Source: Isochrysis galbana (Eukaryota; Haptophyta; Isochrysidales; Isochrysidaceae). From it: DNA of 64,000 nucleotides. The first letter of the stretch is position 1. Each line of letters begins with the position of its first letter. The stretch lies in NCBI GenBank assembly GCA_018136815.1, contig CM030934.1, positions 3,870,710 through 3,934,709 on the forward strand. Reading direction: 5' to 3'. A model generated the notes under the pieces. That model did not search any database and was not told the origin of the DNA. It was given only the letters and a program-made list of their open reading frames with translations. A program made the translations under genes and the position numbers. This document shows, one piece after another, positions 10,766-21,339 of this stretch.

Positions 10766-12079
10766 ATGCGGCTGCCTTCCCCTCGGCGCGAGCTTCTCCG
10801 CCTCTCTCTCGCCTCTCTGGCCACCCTCGCCCCTCTCTCCCTACCTTCCTCTCCGCTCTGGACAGCGGCCGCCGCCGCCGCAGTAGCGCCCCCAGAGCTC
10901 CACTTTGAGACGTCGAGCTCTGGGCTTCAGTGGGCCGATGCCAAGCTGGGCTCTGGCTCTCCCTTCAGCACCGGGAGCCGTGTGGCCATCGACTACGTGA
11001 TGTCGACCACTGGCGCGAGGTACGGCAGCAAGATCGACTCGACCCTCGACAGACAGGCGCGTCCGTCGATGCGGGCGTGTAGTTGGGAGACGGGGTTGGG
11101 GAGAGGAGCAGACCCAACCATCCCATCCCAACCCGCTGTGCAGAGAGCTGCCGGCACGATGCTCCAGCGGAGTGTGGACGCTCTGGTATAGAGTGGCAGC
11201 GCGGGCAGGCTCATACGGCGCGTTGTGTGGGGCGAAGCATACTCCCTGAAAATGTGGAGGTTCAGCCGCCTGCGGCGGAGTGTTGTGGTCTTGGATGGAG
11301 GGTGCATAGCCCTTGCAAGTCCCAGCCGACTCTTGAGCCGTGGCGGGCTCCGAAGCGCTAGGTTCCTGCATCGGGGATGGGCTCTTACTTGTGATGGTGC
11401 AACGAAGCCCACACCCCGTATCCACTCAGGCACCGTACTCGTGGAGGATTGGTGACGGTTCCACGATCACAGGCTTGGAGCAAGCGATTGTTGGCGGTGA
11501 TGGGGTTCCACCGATGCTGCCCGGGGGTGTGAGGCGGGTCATCATCCCTTCGAAGCTTGGGTGAGTCTGCATAACGCCCGGCCCTCTGCCTCCCCCAGGG
11601 AAGCCATCATAGCTTTTTCCATCCCTGCCGCGAATGGCGACACCCACCATCCTGCACCGCAAGGTATGAGTCTCTAGCCAAGCCGCTGCCGGGGATGCAG
11701 TATCAGGAATGTGGAGGTGGACCAGGTCCCATCCCGCCCCAGGAGATCAAACCTGGGGACTTAGGAGAGGGAGCATTCCAGGTGAGGCACCATCCCAGCC
11801 GCCCCGCATTGATGATCGAGGCCGTTCGGTTCTCCAAGGTGCTCCGAATGCGCGAGGGGCGTCAACTCATTCACCTAAGACGAGACATTAGCGCAATCTC
11901 ACAGGTTGATGTGCCGCAGAGGAGTAATTGCACTGACCCCGCCCATACCCACGCATTGCTAATAGCGTTTCAAAAACATCTACTGCAACGCAAATCGGCC
12001 CTATCAGCCCGACCTTGTGCTTGACATTAAGCTCTTTGGGAAGCGCGCACCCGCTACAGCAACAGTCCAACAAAACTGA
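10766..12079 (+). CDS. FKBP-type peptidyl-prolyl isomerase, plastid-lumen type (four exons)
   Basis: The exons are 10766-11056, 11430-11560, 11664-11781 and 11966-12079, phases 0, 2 and 0, giving 217 codons. The joined product reads through the FKBP domain: GSRVAIDYVMSTTGARYGSK, DSTLDRQ then APYSWRIGDGSTITGLEQAI, GGVRRVIIPSKLG joined to YESLAKPLPG, and RFKNIYCNANRPYQPDLVLD then IKLFG. FKBPs catalyse cis-trans isomerisation of prolyl bonds. The leader has RRELLRLSLASLATLAPLSL then an Ala-rich cut region, the style of thylakoid-lumen FKBPs. The exon 1 donor is CAG|GCGCGT, a GC donor, while the others are GTGAGT and GTGAGG. Introns 2 and 3 end AAG and TAG. Confidence 0.88.
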
Positions 12080-13258
12080 GGCCCGATTTCCCTCAAGCTC
12101 TCTCGCCTGGCTGCTTGACCTACTGACTGGAAATCTAGCTGATGTCATCGCGCACGTTGTCATGTAACACCAAGGACACCGAATACAACACGACTGGGCT
12201 GCTGGAGAGCTGGGCTGCAGGACGAGTAGTGTCGTCCGAGTGGCATATCCTTCTCTTGGATTGTTTTGGATGCAAGTGGTACTATCACGATCGGAAGGGA
12301 GTCTAGGCCATGGGATTTTCCTTCTAGGGTTTCTCTTGGGTGAAATGCATGCGTGCGTGCCTCAATTCAAAAATAACATAGCCCACCCCCGCAAGTGGGA
12401 TTGGGCTATCGCCAATGCGCATCGTGCATGGTCAATGCCAATGGCCTGCTCGGCATGCGCTATAGAGCCGCCCTATAGCTTCTTTCTTATTCCTCTTTGC
12501 ATCCCAAACTTTAATAAAACTACCCCGGGGGGATTAAGGGGCTATAGTATTATATTTTATGTTTTATCCTAGCTACTAGCCAACCCCGGGGGTGGGCAAG
12601 GCACTCCTCCATGGCCATGGCGACCAATCATAAGAGATTGGTGTTCCACACACAGCATAGCCTACCGGCCACCGACGCATCAGCGCACTTGTTGATTGTG
12701 CTGCACCCGTTGTTGTCTGTTGTAGTCCCAACGCGGCACTCACGGCCACGACGCCCGTCAGCACGTAGCACTGTAGCACTACATGTACATATACTTTCCA
12801 CCCGCGCTCCTCAGCCGAACAGCGAATAGGAATTGCCGAACAAGGGGCCGCCCGAGCCACCCTGGCCCTGGCACGAGTCCTTACCGCCGCGCTCGCCGAG
12901 GAGGCCCGTGCGGGTCAGCATGTCACACACATGCCAATCATGATGAGTCATGTCGCTGAACCAGCCAACCAGCGCGCCGCGGCTTCGCAAACGACGTTGC
13001 TCACGACCGGCACGTCGACCTGAGGTCACAGGTTAGAGTAGATCCTGGCCAGCGGTGAGAGCTGCAGTAATCAGCTATGCCGTTGTTCCTCACTCGCGAA
13101 TCCATTGAATCCTTATACTGCTGGTCTATTGACTATTCATTACATAGGAGTATAGATAGAAAAATAAACGGGCCGATGAGGGAAGAGGAGAGCCACCCCC
13201 CCCCCCGAGAGAACGGAGCGAGCGAGCCTTGCTCGGCGGATCCGAGCGTGTTGGACGG
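12080..13258. other. Intergenic
   Basis: Apart from the protease-like fragment at 12826-12960 nothing is recognised. CCACCCCCGCAAGTGGG at 12386 and CCCCGGGGGTGGG at 12585 are only short local palindromes. Confidence 0.35.
12826..12960 (-). pseudogene. Trypsin-like serine protease fragment
   Basis: The minus strand reads HVCDMLTRTGLLGERGGKD followed by SCQGQGGSGGPLFG, which resembles the chymotrypsin-family block MICAG...GGKDSCQGDSGGPL. The Asp before the catalytic Ser is replaced and residues are inserted, and neither His nor Asp triad blocks are nearby. A stray exon or decayed copy. Confidence 0.4.
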
Positions 13259-14050
13259 ATGCCGACGATTACACTCTCTGATGAGCCCCTCCAGCAGGCG
13301 GAGGCGGGTGCTCAGCAGGGAATTGACACACCTCAGACATTCAGCTTGACTCTCGACGCCCAAGAGCTCCTCTTCAACATGCAAGCCTTCAGCAACGCCA
13401 TGGCAGCTGATGGCGAGAGAGCCACTCCGCTTCTCTGCAGTGACTTAGGCAGATCCCTGTCTGAAGGGGCGGAAGGCGACGGCAGCGGCCAGCGGGATCC
13501 GGCCGCGATCAACCCGATTAATATGACGCTTTCGCGACTGGCCTCTGCACCGGAGTGCGTCATTTGCTCAGCACTCTTCACACACGAGGATGAGCCGATA
13601 GAGCTGCCATGCTCACATGTTTTCCACGGCCACTGTGCCCGCACCTGGCTGAGGCTGAGCGCCACCTGCCCGATATGCCGGGCAGAGGTGGACATGAGCT
13701 TGATCGGCGAAGGTCGGAGCCGGGGGGGCGACCAGACATCGAGCTGTCGGGTATCTCCGCCCCTATCTTCATCCTATAGTCACTGTTCGTCAGTACCATC
13801 CACGTCGGGAATCCCTTCTGGATTCTCAAACACGCCAGCTGGAACTCCGGAAGAGGGACCATTTCAGGTCACGAGGACGCTTTCGAGCGATGGAAGCCGC
13901 CTGATTCATCGGATGGCTGCAACGTATTGTGCGAACGAGAGCACAGGCCAGTTGGTTGACGGTAGCCTCCAGGTGGCAAATGGCATGACCGTGATGCCGA
14001 ACAAGGCCGTCTCCCTATCATGCGCTAGGCTTGATGTGGGGACGGCCTGA
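13259..14050 (+). CDS. RING-H2 finger protein (putative E3 ubiquitin ligase)
   Basis: The ATG at 13259 gives 263 residues in one exon. The RING-H2 is clear: PECVICSALFTHEDEPIELP, then CSHVFHGHCARTWLRLSATCP with the last pair CPIC, i.e. C-x2-C...C-x-H-x2-H-x2-C...C-x2-C. Such fingers bind two zinc ions and an E2 enzyme. There is no transmembrane segment; flanking sequence is Ser/Pro-rich. The C-terminal 70 residues (TRTLSSDGSRLIHRMAATYC) have no recognised domain. The substrate is unknown. Confidence 0.8.
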   Translation: MPTITLSDEPLQQAEAGAQQGIDTPQTFSLTLDAQELLFNMQAFSNAMAADGERATPLLCSDLGRSLSEGAEGDGSGQRDPAAINPINMTLSRLASAPECVICSALFTHEDEPIELPCSHVFHGHCARTWLRLSATCPICRAEVDMSLIGEGRSRGGDQTSSCRVSPPLSSSYSHCSSVPSTSGIPSGFSNTPAGTPEEGPFQVTRTLSSDGSRLIHRMAATYCANESTGQLVDGSLQVANGMTVMPNKAVSLSCARLDVGTA

Positions 14051-15289
14051 CCGTCACTGGCTTGACTCTGGCGTGGTGAAGACAGACCGAGCCTTCTCTC
14101 GGTAGGGTGGCGTTGTTCCCCCGTTTCGCTCCATCCTCGACGATCTGCAAGAGACGCGTGGTCTATGATAGCGAGGCGGCTCGCTCGTTGCTCGAAATGC
14201 CTTCTCTGCACAGAAACAACACTAGGAGGCGAGGAGGATATAGGAGGAAAGCATCAAAGCAGATGATGGAAATGCAGGCCTGTCACATTAAGCTTCAACT
14301 TGAAGGAAGAAAGCATACGTTAGAAGAAGGCGAGAGAGTCTTTCTTCCGTACGCGCGCACATATGCACGCACGCACTTGTGCGAATTGTGCGAATGCCCG
14401 CTTCCTGTTTTCTTCTTTCTTATCGACACTTCGGCACTTGGCACTAGCACTAGCGTGCTTGCGCCGAATGATGATTGACTGGAGCACGATTTGACCACGA
14501 TTAGGTTCATTTGCTTGAGAAATTCTCACATCCGCTACTCCAGTTGGATCGAAAGAGCTCGAAAGATCAGCGGCTAGCACCACATAGTAGTAGCTTTATT
14601 TTATGGTCAGCGTGGACGCTTCTTGCTACATGCGGGTAAGATGTACAAAGTATTCGAGACAGATGTCTGCATCGTGAGAGCAGGTGTTTGTGGGTGAATA
14701 CCGCTTGCCAATGCCCCGTCATGACACTTGCCAACGGCCCTTGCTTGGGCTCGCTTGCTTGCTCGTTGTGTGTAGGGCGGCTAGGCTCGGCGCCTTAGGA
14801 GCGCGCAATTGCTAGTAGCAAATCGCAAGTCTTGTTACAAACGCTAAGCAACCCAAGGGCCCTGGGCCTCTTGTTAAAGCAGAAGCAAGCAAGGCACCCC
14901 ACCCCGACGCCAGACGACAGGGTATACGGTACGCTAGAGAAGGCCGGCGCTCGGCGACGGTACGCTGCGCACACTGCAGATGCTCGTGCTCGTGTGCCAG
15001 TGTGGCCTTAATGTGTACAGCGGCTAGCTTGTGCATCTCCTTCTCTTTCTTCAAGAGCCGCAGCGCGACAAGGCGCTACTCAGGAGAGTGCCAAGATCCC
15101 GTACCCGTACGCACCAGCATCACCCGCCAAAGAGGCGCCGGCAAATCGGCAAATGCCCAAATGAGCATATGTATTGAGTACTGTACATGCTACGATGATT
15201 GAAGATGCGTGAGTGTAAGCATGCCGCGATCAGATGCGCGCCATCACCACCGCAACGATCCGTGCGTCGCTGCAGACCATGAGCAAGCT

Positions 15290-15455
15290 ACGTACCCTTC
15301 TTATCCTTATCTCAGGCCACGAGACACTGCCACAGCCATTGGCGAGCGAACATGGGACACCGGACACCTATTCGTAGGTACCCTTCTTATCTTAGGCCAC
15401 GAGACACAGCCACAGCCATTGGCGAGCGAACACGAGACACAGGACACCGCCACGC
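15290..15455 (+). repeat. Tandem duplication, about 80 bases, two units
   Basis: Both units contain ACCCTTCTTATC, GGCCACGAGACAC, GCCACAGCCATTGGCGAGCG and a GACAC cluster. The second unit runs into the GCGAGAATATTAAAAGG tail motif. Confidence 0.8.
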
Positions 15456-15486
15456 GCGAGGCGAGAATATTAAAAGGGTTTTTGTA
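15453..15486 (+). repeat. GCGAGA-ATTAAAAGG-T tail motif, copy 1
   Basis: CGCGCGAGGCGAGAATATTA then AAAGGGTTTTTG. Close copies lie at 19471-19510 and 51840-51880, the latter two with a T10 run. Confidence 0.6.
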
Positions 15487-15917
15487 GGTGCAAACGAATA
15501 CCGCCATCAATGGCTGCAATCTAGCTCGCAACGCGTTTTCACGCAAGAGCAAGCTTGAGCCCAAAGCAGAGCGTATTGAGCCGCACTCTTTGGTCATCCA
15601 TGATCGATGCACGCATCAATGCAGGATCCCAGGCTGCCTCTGCCATCGTATAGCAGATACGGGTGTCGCTCCGATGACAAAAGCTTCCCACCCCTTTCAC
15701 ATGCGACCAAGCAAAAAACCAACAGCAGACAACACAAAGAACATGGAAGCAGGCCAAGAAGCGCGCTTGCCCACATATGAGTCAAGCTGATGTCCAACCT
15801 TATTCGAAGGCACGCTTCCTTTTCTAGTCAGGGAACACGCGCCACCTACCCGTCACAGAGAGATCAACTCGGTGATGAGGCAGGGCGAGTGCTCCACAGA
15901 AGAATGTTCACTTGGGC

Positions 15918-16631
15918 TCAAAATGCACCCTCCTCAAACTCGAGCGCCTCCTTGATATACTTGTAGCCAAGTCCAAAGACACTAAGAGCGACGGCGGCGG
16001 CACCCGCCTGCCAGGGAAAGGATTCGTTGTATCCGACGCCTCGAGCCATAAGCGTAGCTGTGAGCGGGATGGACGCCAGAGCAAGGAGCTGGGCGTTGAT
16101 CAGAGTGCTCATGCGCTTGACAAGCTTGGGGCCCATTGGTCGATATGGCGTGTCTGGGTTGCGCTTGGCAATGGCGAGCTGGATATACTTGGTGGTGGGA
16201 AAGAAGGAGGCGGCGCCGAGCACGCCGACCAATGTCAGCTTTGCCCAGAAGATGGGCTCATGCTGGTAGAATTCCCACCCCTTGCCATACTGCGTGGCAC
16301 GCAGGTACCCAGTAACCGCTAGGAGTAGTCCAGCAACTCCGTTGAGTATGTCTGCATTGGACGCCTTGTCAAACTCCTCCTCGCTCATATTCTCCTTCAC
16401 CGTCAGGCTCTGCGTCGTCAGGCTGCCCACCATGAGCAGGAGAGAGAGGTAGTGTCCGTAGGCTGCAAATGCCGAAGGGACAGCCGAGGAGGGGACGGGC
16501 GCAGCAGCGAGGAGGTCAGGGGGTAGGATAGCGACCGGTGGAGCGAGCCGAGGCGCGCACACCAGCGGCCGCGCTGGCGCAACGAAGCTGGTCGAGGAGA
16601 CGAGAGAGAGGAGGGAGAGAGAGGAGAGCAT
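15918..16631 (-). CDS. DUF2214-like membrane protein, plastid-targeted
   Basis: The ATG at 16631 gives 237 residues. The N-terminus is a signal peptide followed by SSTSFVAPARP, which fits the ASAFAP-type motif (Phe after the cut) of bipartite leaders in secondary red plastids. The mature part has four to five membrane helices: GHYLSLLLMVGSL, ILNGVAGLLLAVTGYLRATQ, FWAKLTLVGVLGAASFFPTT, LINAQLLALASIPLTATLM and AAAVALSVFGLGYKYI. The pattern YxHYLSLLL...G...VTGxLR...KG..FY...FWxKL...S..PT is that of the DUF2214 family found in cyanobacteria and plastids. The biochemical role is unknown. Confidence 0.72.
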   Translation of the reverse strand: MLSSLSLLSLVSSTSFVAPARPLVCAPRLAPPVAILPPDLLAAAPVPSSAVPSAFAAYGHYLSLLLMVGSLTTQSLTVKENMSEEEFDKASNADILNGVAGLLLAVTGYLRATQYGKGWEFYQHEPIFWAKLTLVGVLGAASFFPTTKYIQLAIAKRNPDTPYRPMGPKLVKRMSTLINAQLLALASIPLTATLMARGVGYNESFPWQAGAAAVALSVFGLGYKYIKEALEFEEGAF

Positions 16632-17016
16632 CGCCGAGTGGGAGGAGAGAGGCGGAAAGCTAGGGTGGATAGAAAGAGAGCTGGAAGTTCAGATAGAAGA
16701 AGACCGGCCAGAGAGAAGAAAAGCGAAGTAGGGAAAGGAAAGATCGCATGGGCGTCGGGCCGGCGGGGCGTCGGGAGGAGAGAGCGAGAGAGAAGAGAGC
16801 AGCGCCGAGAACGCCGACGTCCGACTGAGAGAGAGAGAGGAAGAGGAGAAAATGACGGGACTCGCGCGAGATGGGGGGGGGGGGGGGGAGAATAAACCAT
16901 TCTACTCTTATCTGGAAATCCTACAAGTAGGTGGTAAAAACTCCGCGCGTCCCCCTTTTTTAGGGGGGGTGAGTATGTGGTTGACGGGTGTTCTCTGTCG
17001 CGCTGTTTACAGTAAG
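16632..17016. promoter_or_regulatory. GA/TC-rich upstream region of the DUF2214-like gene
   Basis: Purine-rich on the plus strand, with G12 at 16872-16888 and, on the minus strand, AGATAAGAGTAGAAT at about 16900. No gene. Confidence 0.3.
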
Positions 17017-17291
17017 GTCTCGGACAACGCGTCCAACATGGCCAAGGGCTGGTCGGGGTTCGCGGGTGGCTTTTGCGCGGATCACACTCTAGAGTTGTCT
17101 GTGAAGCACTTCACGGGTGCTGATGGCATCAAGGAGGTGTTCGCGCGCGCCATGACCTCGGACGGCCGGCTAGCTCAGCGGGCGTTGAGCGCATGTTCTC
17201 GAAGGCGGGCAAACTTCATGATGACCTCAAGGCCTCGCAAGTAGACGAAACCCTGGAGCATGCTCTCCTTGCTGCAGCCAATTGTGACTAG
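17017..17291 (+). pseudogene. hAT-type transposase relic
   Basis: Frame one contains VSDNASNMAKGWSGF, then CADHTLELSVKHF, the hAT DDE core block with DNASNM and C.DHTL.L. From 17178 another frame gives GVERMFSKAGKLHDDLKAS then QVDETLEHALLAAANC and a stop: the hAT C-terminal dimerisation (ERxFSxAG) block. The two blocks are out of frame and the sequence between them in a normal transposase is missing, so this is a decayed, internally deleted copy. Confidence 0.7.
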
Positions 17292-17606
17292 TGTTAGTGT
17301 GAGTGAGTGTGTGAGTGCACTCGTCCGTCATTTGTCGTCTGTCCTTGGGCTGCTCTCTTGCTCTCTTGTTTGTGCTCTCTGCTCCGTGGTCCGTCGTTCC
17401 GCACCGTGCGCTGCGCGCGCGCGCGCGCGCTCCTCGTGCCTAATATCTGGGTGTTATTGAGCCAAGTGGAAATTGCCATCTAGCAGGTACATGTAGATAG
17501 TGTCTGGCTGCCATCTAGGTACATGTAGATGTAGATGTAGATAGTGAAAATGTGAGAATCTACAGTAGATATGTAGGTATCTTACAAACATGTTCCATGC
17601 CTTAAC
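17292..17606. other. Simple-sequence region
   Basis: GTGAGT-rich stretch, a CG-alternating run at about 17415-17430, and short ACATGTAGAT repeats at 17490-17560. No gene. Confidence 0.5.
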
Positions 17607-17693
17607 AGGAATAAGGAAGGAATCTTTCGAAAACCCTTAAGTTAGTTGATGAAGACCGAAGTAAAACAGCGCCACGATATAATCCAACGGCCA
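17607..17693 (-). mobile_element. LTR-retrotransposon leader fragment
   Basis: AGGAATAAGGAAGGAATCTT to ATAATCCAACGGCCAAC matches 62448-62537 and, for its second half, the reverse complement of 38663-38705 in the gypsy element. It stops abruptly at the LINE sequence. Confidence 0.7.
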
Positions 17694-19170
17694 ACTAGGG
17701 CTAGGCAGAAATATGTAGAAAAAGCTCTCAGAGGCAACCCAGCACTCCCGACCTTCTGGAAAGAGGCCCTGGTAAACTTCCGAGACCTAAACATCCAACC
17801 CTCGTGGCTCACGCGCGAAGGCGCACTCTCGCAACCCATATGGCACAACCCACACTTCTCCCCCCCCATGATTCGCGCCGCATGGGCGCGAATGTGGGAG
17901 ACCTTGCACACGACCGTAATCCACAACGTGTTCAAAGACGATGCCTTCACGACGCCCTATAGTAGAGAAGAGTGCTCGGCATATGTCGCACACCTCCCAG
18001 AGATCTTCGTACACGAGGGGCGCGCGATCCGCAAAACAGAGTTCCTAGACTCATGGGACGCCGTGGTTGACCACGCGCGGCAAATACTAGGCAAGTCAGC
18101 GGAACGCCCGCTACCCGTCCCCGGTGAGAGGACCTGCCAGAAGGGCAAAGACTCCAGCCAAGAGCCGAGAGAAACAGAACGCGAAGAGATTAGGGCCTCA
18201 GAGGACAATAAACACATCAAAAAACTTAATAACATATGGATCCACACAGACACCGATTACCTCGGGGAGGTCTCCGACACCGGAGGCGTAGTGAACGCCG
18301 AAGAAACACAACGGTACCACCCCCCGGCCCGATGGGAGAACGGATACAAAGGGCCAAAATACATGGAATATCCGCTGGCCGACGAGTACGCCATACAAAA
18401 AGGAAAAATCGCACTCGACGCAATCACGGTTTCCGACATAACGAAAGCCGCGCTCAAGGTGACAAGACTAAACAACCCGCAAACGGCCAAAATAGCTTGG
18501 GAAAAGCGCCTAGACATCTCGAAAGACAACTGGAAACACATAGCCAGGCTGTACACCCTGCCGCTGTTGAAGCACACGGACAAACACCCGCACTTCAAAC
18601 ACATCACCCACAGGAGGATAGGTACCAAAAACAGATTCGCGACAACCACAACCAACAAGTGCAGAATGTGCAATCAACATCAAGAGGACTCATGCCACCT
18701 GGCATGGTGCCCCGCGACAAGGAAAATCTTCGACACCATAGATGCGATCGCTAACTACACTCCGAAAACGAATAGGTCACATGGGCAGAAAACAGAAAAC
18801 TAAGGATAGGCTATTCGCATACCCAGACGCGACCACCCCCGACAGCCTAAAAACCCTCTATATCATAGCCTGGAGATACATAATAAGAGACTTCTACAGA
18901 ATAGAGTTCGAATCATATGAATACCACTACATACCGGTCTTAGAATCCACGCTCTTAAGATTCACCACCCTGGTGAGGGGCCTAACACCGTCGAAAACCT
19001 GTCGCCCGATGCGCACTCGCACGGCGGCCCAGGGTAGAAAACCTAAAATAAAAAGGTCAGCGGAGCTCAGCGCCCCGGTATTTACAGAAGACAACAAAGG
19101 TAAACTAAGATTGAGCGACAACCTCGGCCTTGTGGCGGAAGCGATTGGCCTCGCCGAAAGGCTCGCCTGA
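17694..19170 (+). pseudogene. LINE polyprotein, C-terminal third
   Basis: The frame from 17646 to 18803 starts inside the LTR fragment and enters LINE sequence at about 17694: LPTFWKEALVNFRDLNIQPS, SQPIWHNPHFSPPMIRAAW, and a zf-RVT-type knuckle CRMCNQHQEDSCHLAWC (C-x2-C-x8-H-x3-C) as in the tail of LINE reverse transcriptase polyproteins. A frameshift near 18770 passes the reading to a second frame (FAYPDATTPDSLKTLYIIAW) ending at 19170. It complements the RT-containing copy at 59972-62131, which lacks this tail. No RT core is present, so the copy is 5'-truncated and inactive. Confidence 0.75.
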
Positions 19171-19817
19171 GGTCGAGGCACACCCTCCCCTCCCCCACCC
19201 TCCCTGAAAGAACCACCCACGAAGAAGAACAACTCACGAACACGAGGCACCTCAGCAACGGCACGACACCTACACCACAGCAGCAAGAAACCGGCCACCC
19301 AGAGGCACAGGAGGAAGGCGAGGACAGACCACTGAGGGCCGGTGCACCCCGCCCGACCCAGCCCCCCCCACGACCCGGGCCCCTATGTAGAGCACGAGGG
19401 GAGTTGCCGCAAGGCGGGAAGTGAGAGGAGAGGAAGGGATCTGGGCGTGGCTACAATAGACAACCCCGTAGCCGCGCGCGTGGCGAGAAAATTAAAAGGT
19501 TTTTTTTTTGATCCTCGCAAGACGTGAAGAGCACGCATGCATCTATCCGCAAGCATTGAGCGTGGACAAAACAGACCCCGATCCTGCGTTGTGACGCGAC
19601 GATGACATAGCGCCCCAAGCAGTGGCTTTTCCTTATCCCCGTGGCTTTCCCCCCCTAGTGCACATAATGCACTTGAAACAGCAGAGCGGGAACAAAAAGA
19701 AATTTCAAGCTAAACGTGCCATGTGAGCACGGCGTGATTGACTATTTTTTGAAGCGCGAAAGCACCTCGCTGGACCTGTTGTGGACACCTATAGCGCATC
19801 CATCCTAATGAAGACAT
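19171..19817. other. LINE 3' flank and intergenic
   Basis: A C-rich stretch follows the LINE frame and ends at the tail motif (19471-19510), a candidate LINE 3' end. Nothing is recognised from 19511 to 19817. Confidence 0.35.
19471..19510 (+). repeat. GCGAGA-ATTAAAAGG-T tail motif, copy 2
   Basis: GCCGCGCGCGTGGCGAGAAA followed by ATTAAAAGG and T10. It lies 300 bases after the LINE C-terminal frame. Confidence 0.6.
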
Positions 19818-20727
19818 TTAGAACTCATCTTTCTGGCTCAACGGCAGCCCGGCTACGGAAACCAAGTTGATGCAGTAACGATTCCCCTTGCGGTCGGGGA
19901 GATTGTGCCCCAAGTGAGTGCCGTCAACGGACACCGCCTCGCCATCCGAGAGAATTCGAAGATTCTCCCAGACGCACTCTTCGTCGCGGAAGCTCGGCCA
20001 TCCGTGCGCGGCGGATTCAGCGAGAAACTCTTGGGTAGAACGGCCTGCGAGCAAATTGATCGGCAACACGTGGTGAAAGGGATGAAGGATAAGCCAAAAA
20101 GAGTCTCCTGCCTCGAGCTGCAGGTGGGCGACTAGCGAGTGCAAATGACCAAGGCTTCACCTCGAGGGGCGACAAAGAGTGGCTTGCCGGACACCGAGTC
20201 GTAGTACGTGACTTCTCCTGCGTCTTGAATAGACTTGATGAAATCCGTATTCTTGTAGTACCCCGAGTACTCAGCATAGTGCCTATTGAAGGAGCAAATG
20301 CGATCTGCTGTGCTCCGATCGACGTTCCAACGCAGCTGTTGCTGCACCGGCGTCGCCGTCGTCCCATGGGCTTTGGGCGCCATGAGAGATTCATCACCGC
20401 GCACGAGGGCGCCGCCCACCTGATGGCGCGTGCGGAAGTCTGTGAAAACGTTAAGCAGAGCGGATGAAAGCCACCCAGCCATATGTAGGACGAGCGCAGC
20501 AATGTATAAAAGAACACAGTCACGCAGACCGTCGGGTAGAGCGTGCGCGCGAGCGGGAAGGAGGAAGGCCGATGGACCTGCAACGGCTGCGCGGCGGCGG
20601 CCTGGCTGGACGAGGTAATCCCCCAGGCGATGGCGGCGATGCCAGCCTGGCCGAGGACGAGGCGGCGCTCAAGGAGGCCAGTGGCCACACCGATTGACGC
20701 GGCGATCAGTGCGGTGCGACGCAGCAT
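19818..20727 (-). CDS. MsrB-like methionine sulfoxide reductase domain protein (three exons)
   Basis: Proposed exons on the minus strand are 20727-20578, 20419-20161 and 20044-19818, phases 0 and 1, 211 residues. The join APRG/GRSTQEF restores a known MsrB-like order: HYAEYSGYYKNTDFI, AGEVTYYDSVSGKPLFVAPR, ESAAHGWPSFRDEECVWEN, VSVDGTHLGHNLPD and KGNRYCINLVSVAG. The Cys in RYCIN is the MsrB nucleophile; MsrB reduces methionine-R-sulfoxide. The two zinc CxxC pairs are absent (Ser/Val at those places), as in some MsrB branches. Exon 1 encodes a hydrophobic leader (LIAASIGVATGLLERRLVLG), so an organelle or secretory location is likely. The exon 2 acceptor could instead be 20440 but the phase would fail. 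Confidence 0.75.
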
Positions 20728-21339
20728 AGGCGGAGGGAGGAGAGAAGGGGAGGACGGGAAGCGGGAAAGAAGGGAAGAGGACAAGAAGGAAGGGGAGAAG
20801 AGGAGAAGGGAAGCCCGACGAGAGGGGAGGAGGCGCAGCCGCTGAAGAAGGCGCCAAGAACCTTCCTCGGCTGCAGCGCCGGGCGCAAAGGCAAATGACA
20901 AAATACAAAAGGACATGAATTTCTTTTTACGGGGTCACGGGGTCTCGATTGTTCTGGGTCGGGGGTCGGGGGCGGGCGCTGAATACTGTCGATGTCATTG
21001 TTAGAGTTTTCTTGTCTGTGCGTGCTTAACTCTAGTACTGAGGGACCGAAGCCGCCGACGGCAACGGAGTCCCTACCTCGCGATGGGGCATGTGGCTCTT
21101 CCGCTGTATGTGCCTGGGCGTGCTAGCCAACAACAACAACCAACAAGAGATGCTCTACAGGTGTCGTTCCGTCAATTGTGGGACATCAGTCGAATGAGCG
21201 ATCAAATGTCCACAGTTGTATATAGAGCAGTATTTAAAATTAAATGAAGACTAGCATAACAACTTTTTTCTCTGCTTTCCCCCGCGGTGCATATTCCCCC
21301 GAGGGGGACGCCGTGTCAGCACTTTTCATCTGCGTTTCC
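20728..21339. other. Intergenic, purine-rich near the MsrB-like start
   Basis: GA-rich to about 20870; CTCTAGTACTGAGG at about 21030 resembles the AGTACT promoter motif. Nothing else. Confidence 0.35.

Larger units (their letters stand above)
14051..15917. other. Intergenic, unassigned
   Basis: No gene is recognised. Short CTTGC-type repetition at 14745-14765 and the tandem duplication listed at 15290-15455 are the only structures seen. Confidence 0.35.

Noticed and set aside
12240-12572. 110-codon plus-strand frame
   Set aside because: No domain, unlike codon use, and ends in AT-rich low-complexity sequence.
15290-15480. CRISPR-like spacing of repeats
   Set aside because: Only two units of about 80 bases; a eukaryotic tandem duplication.
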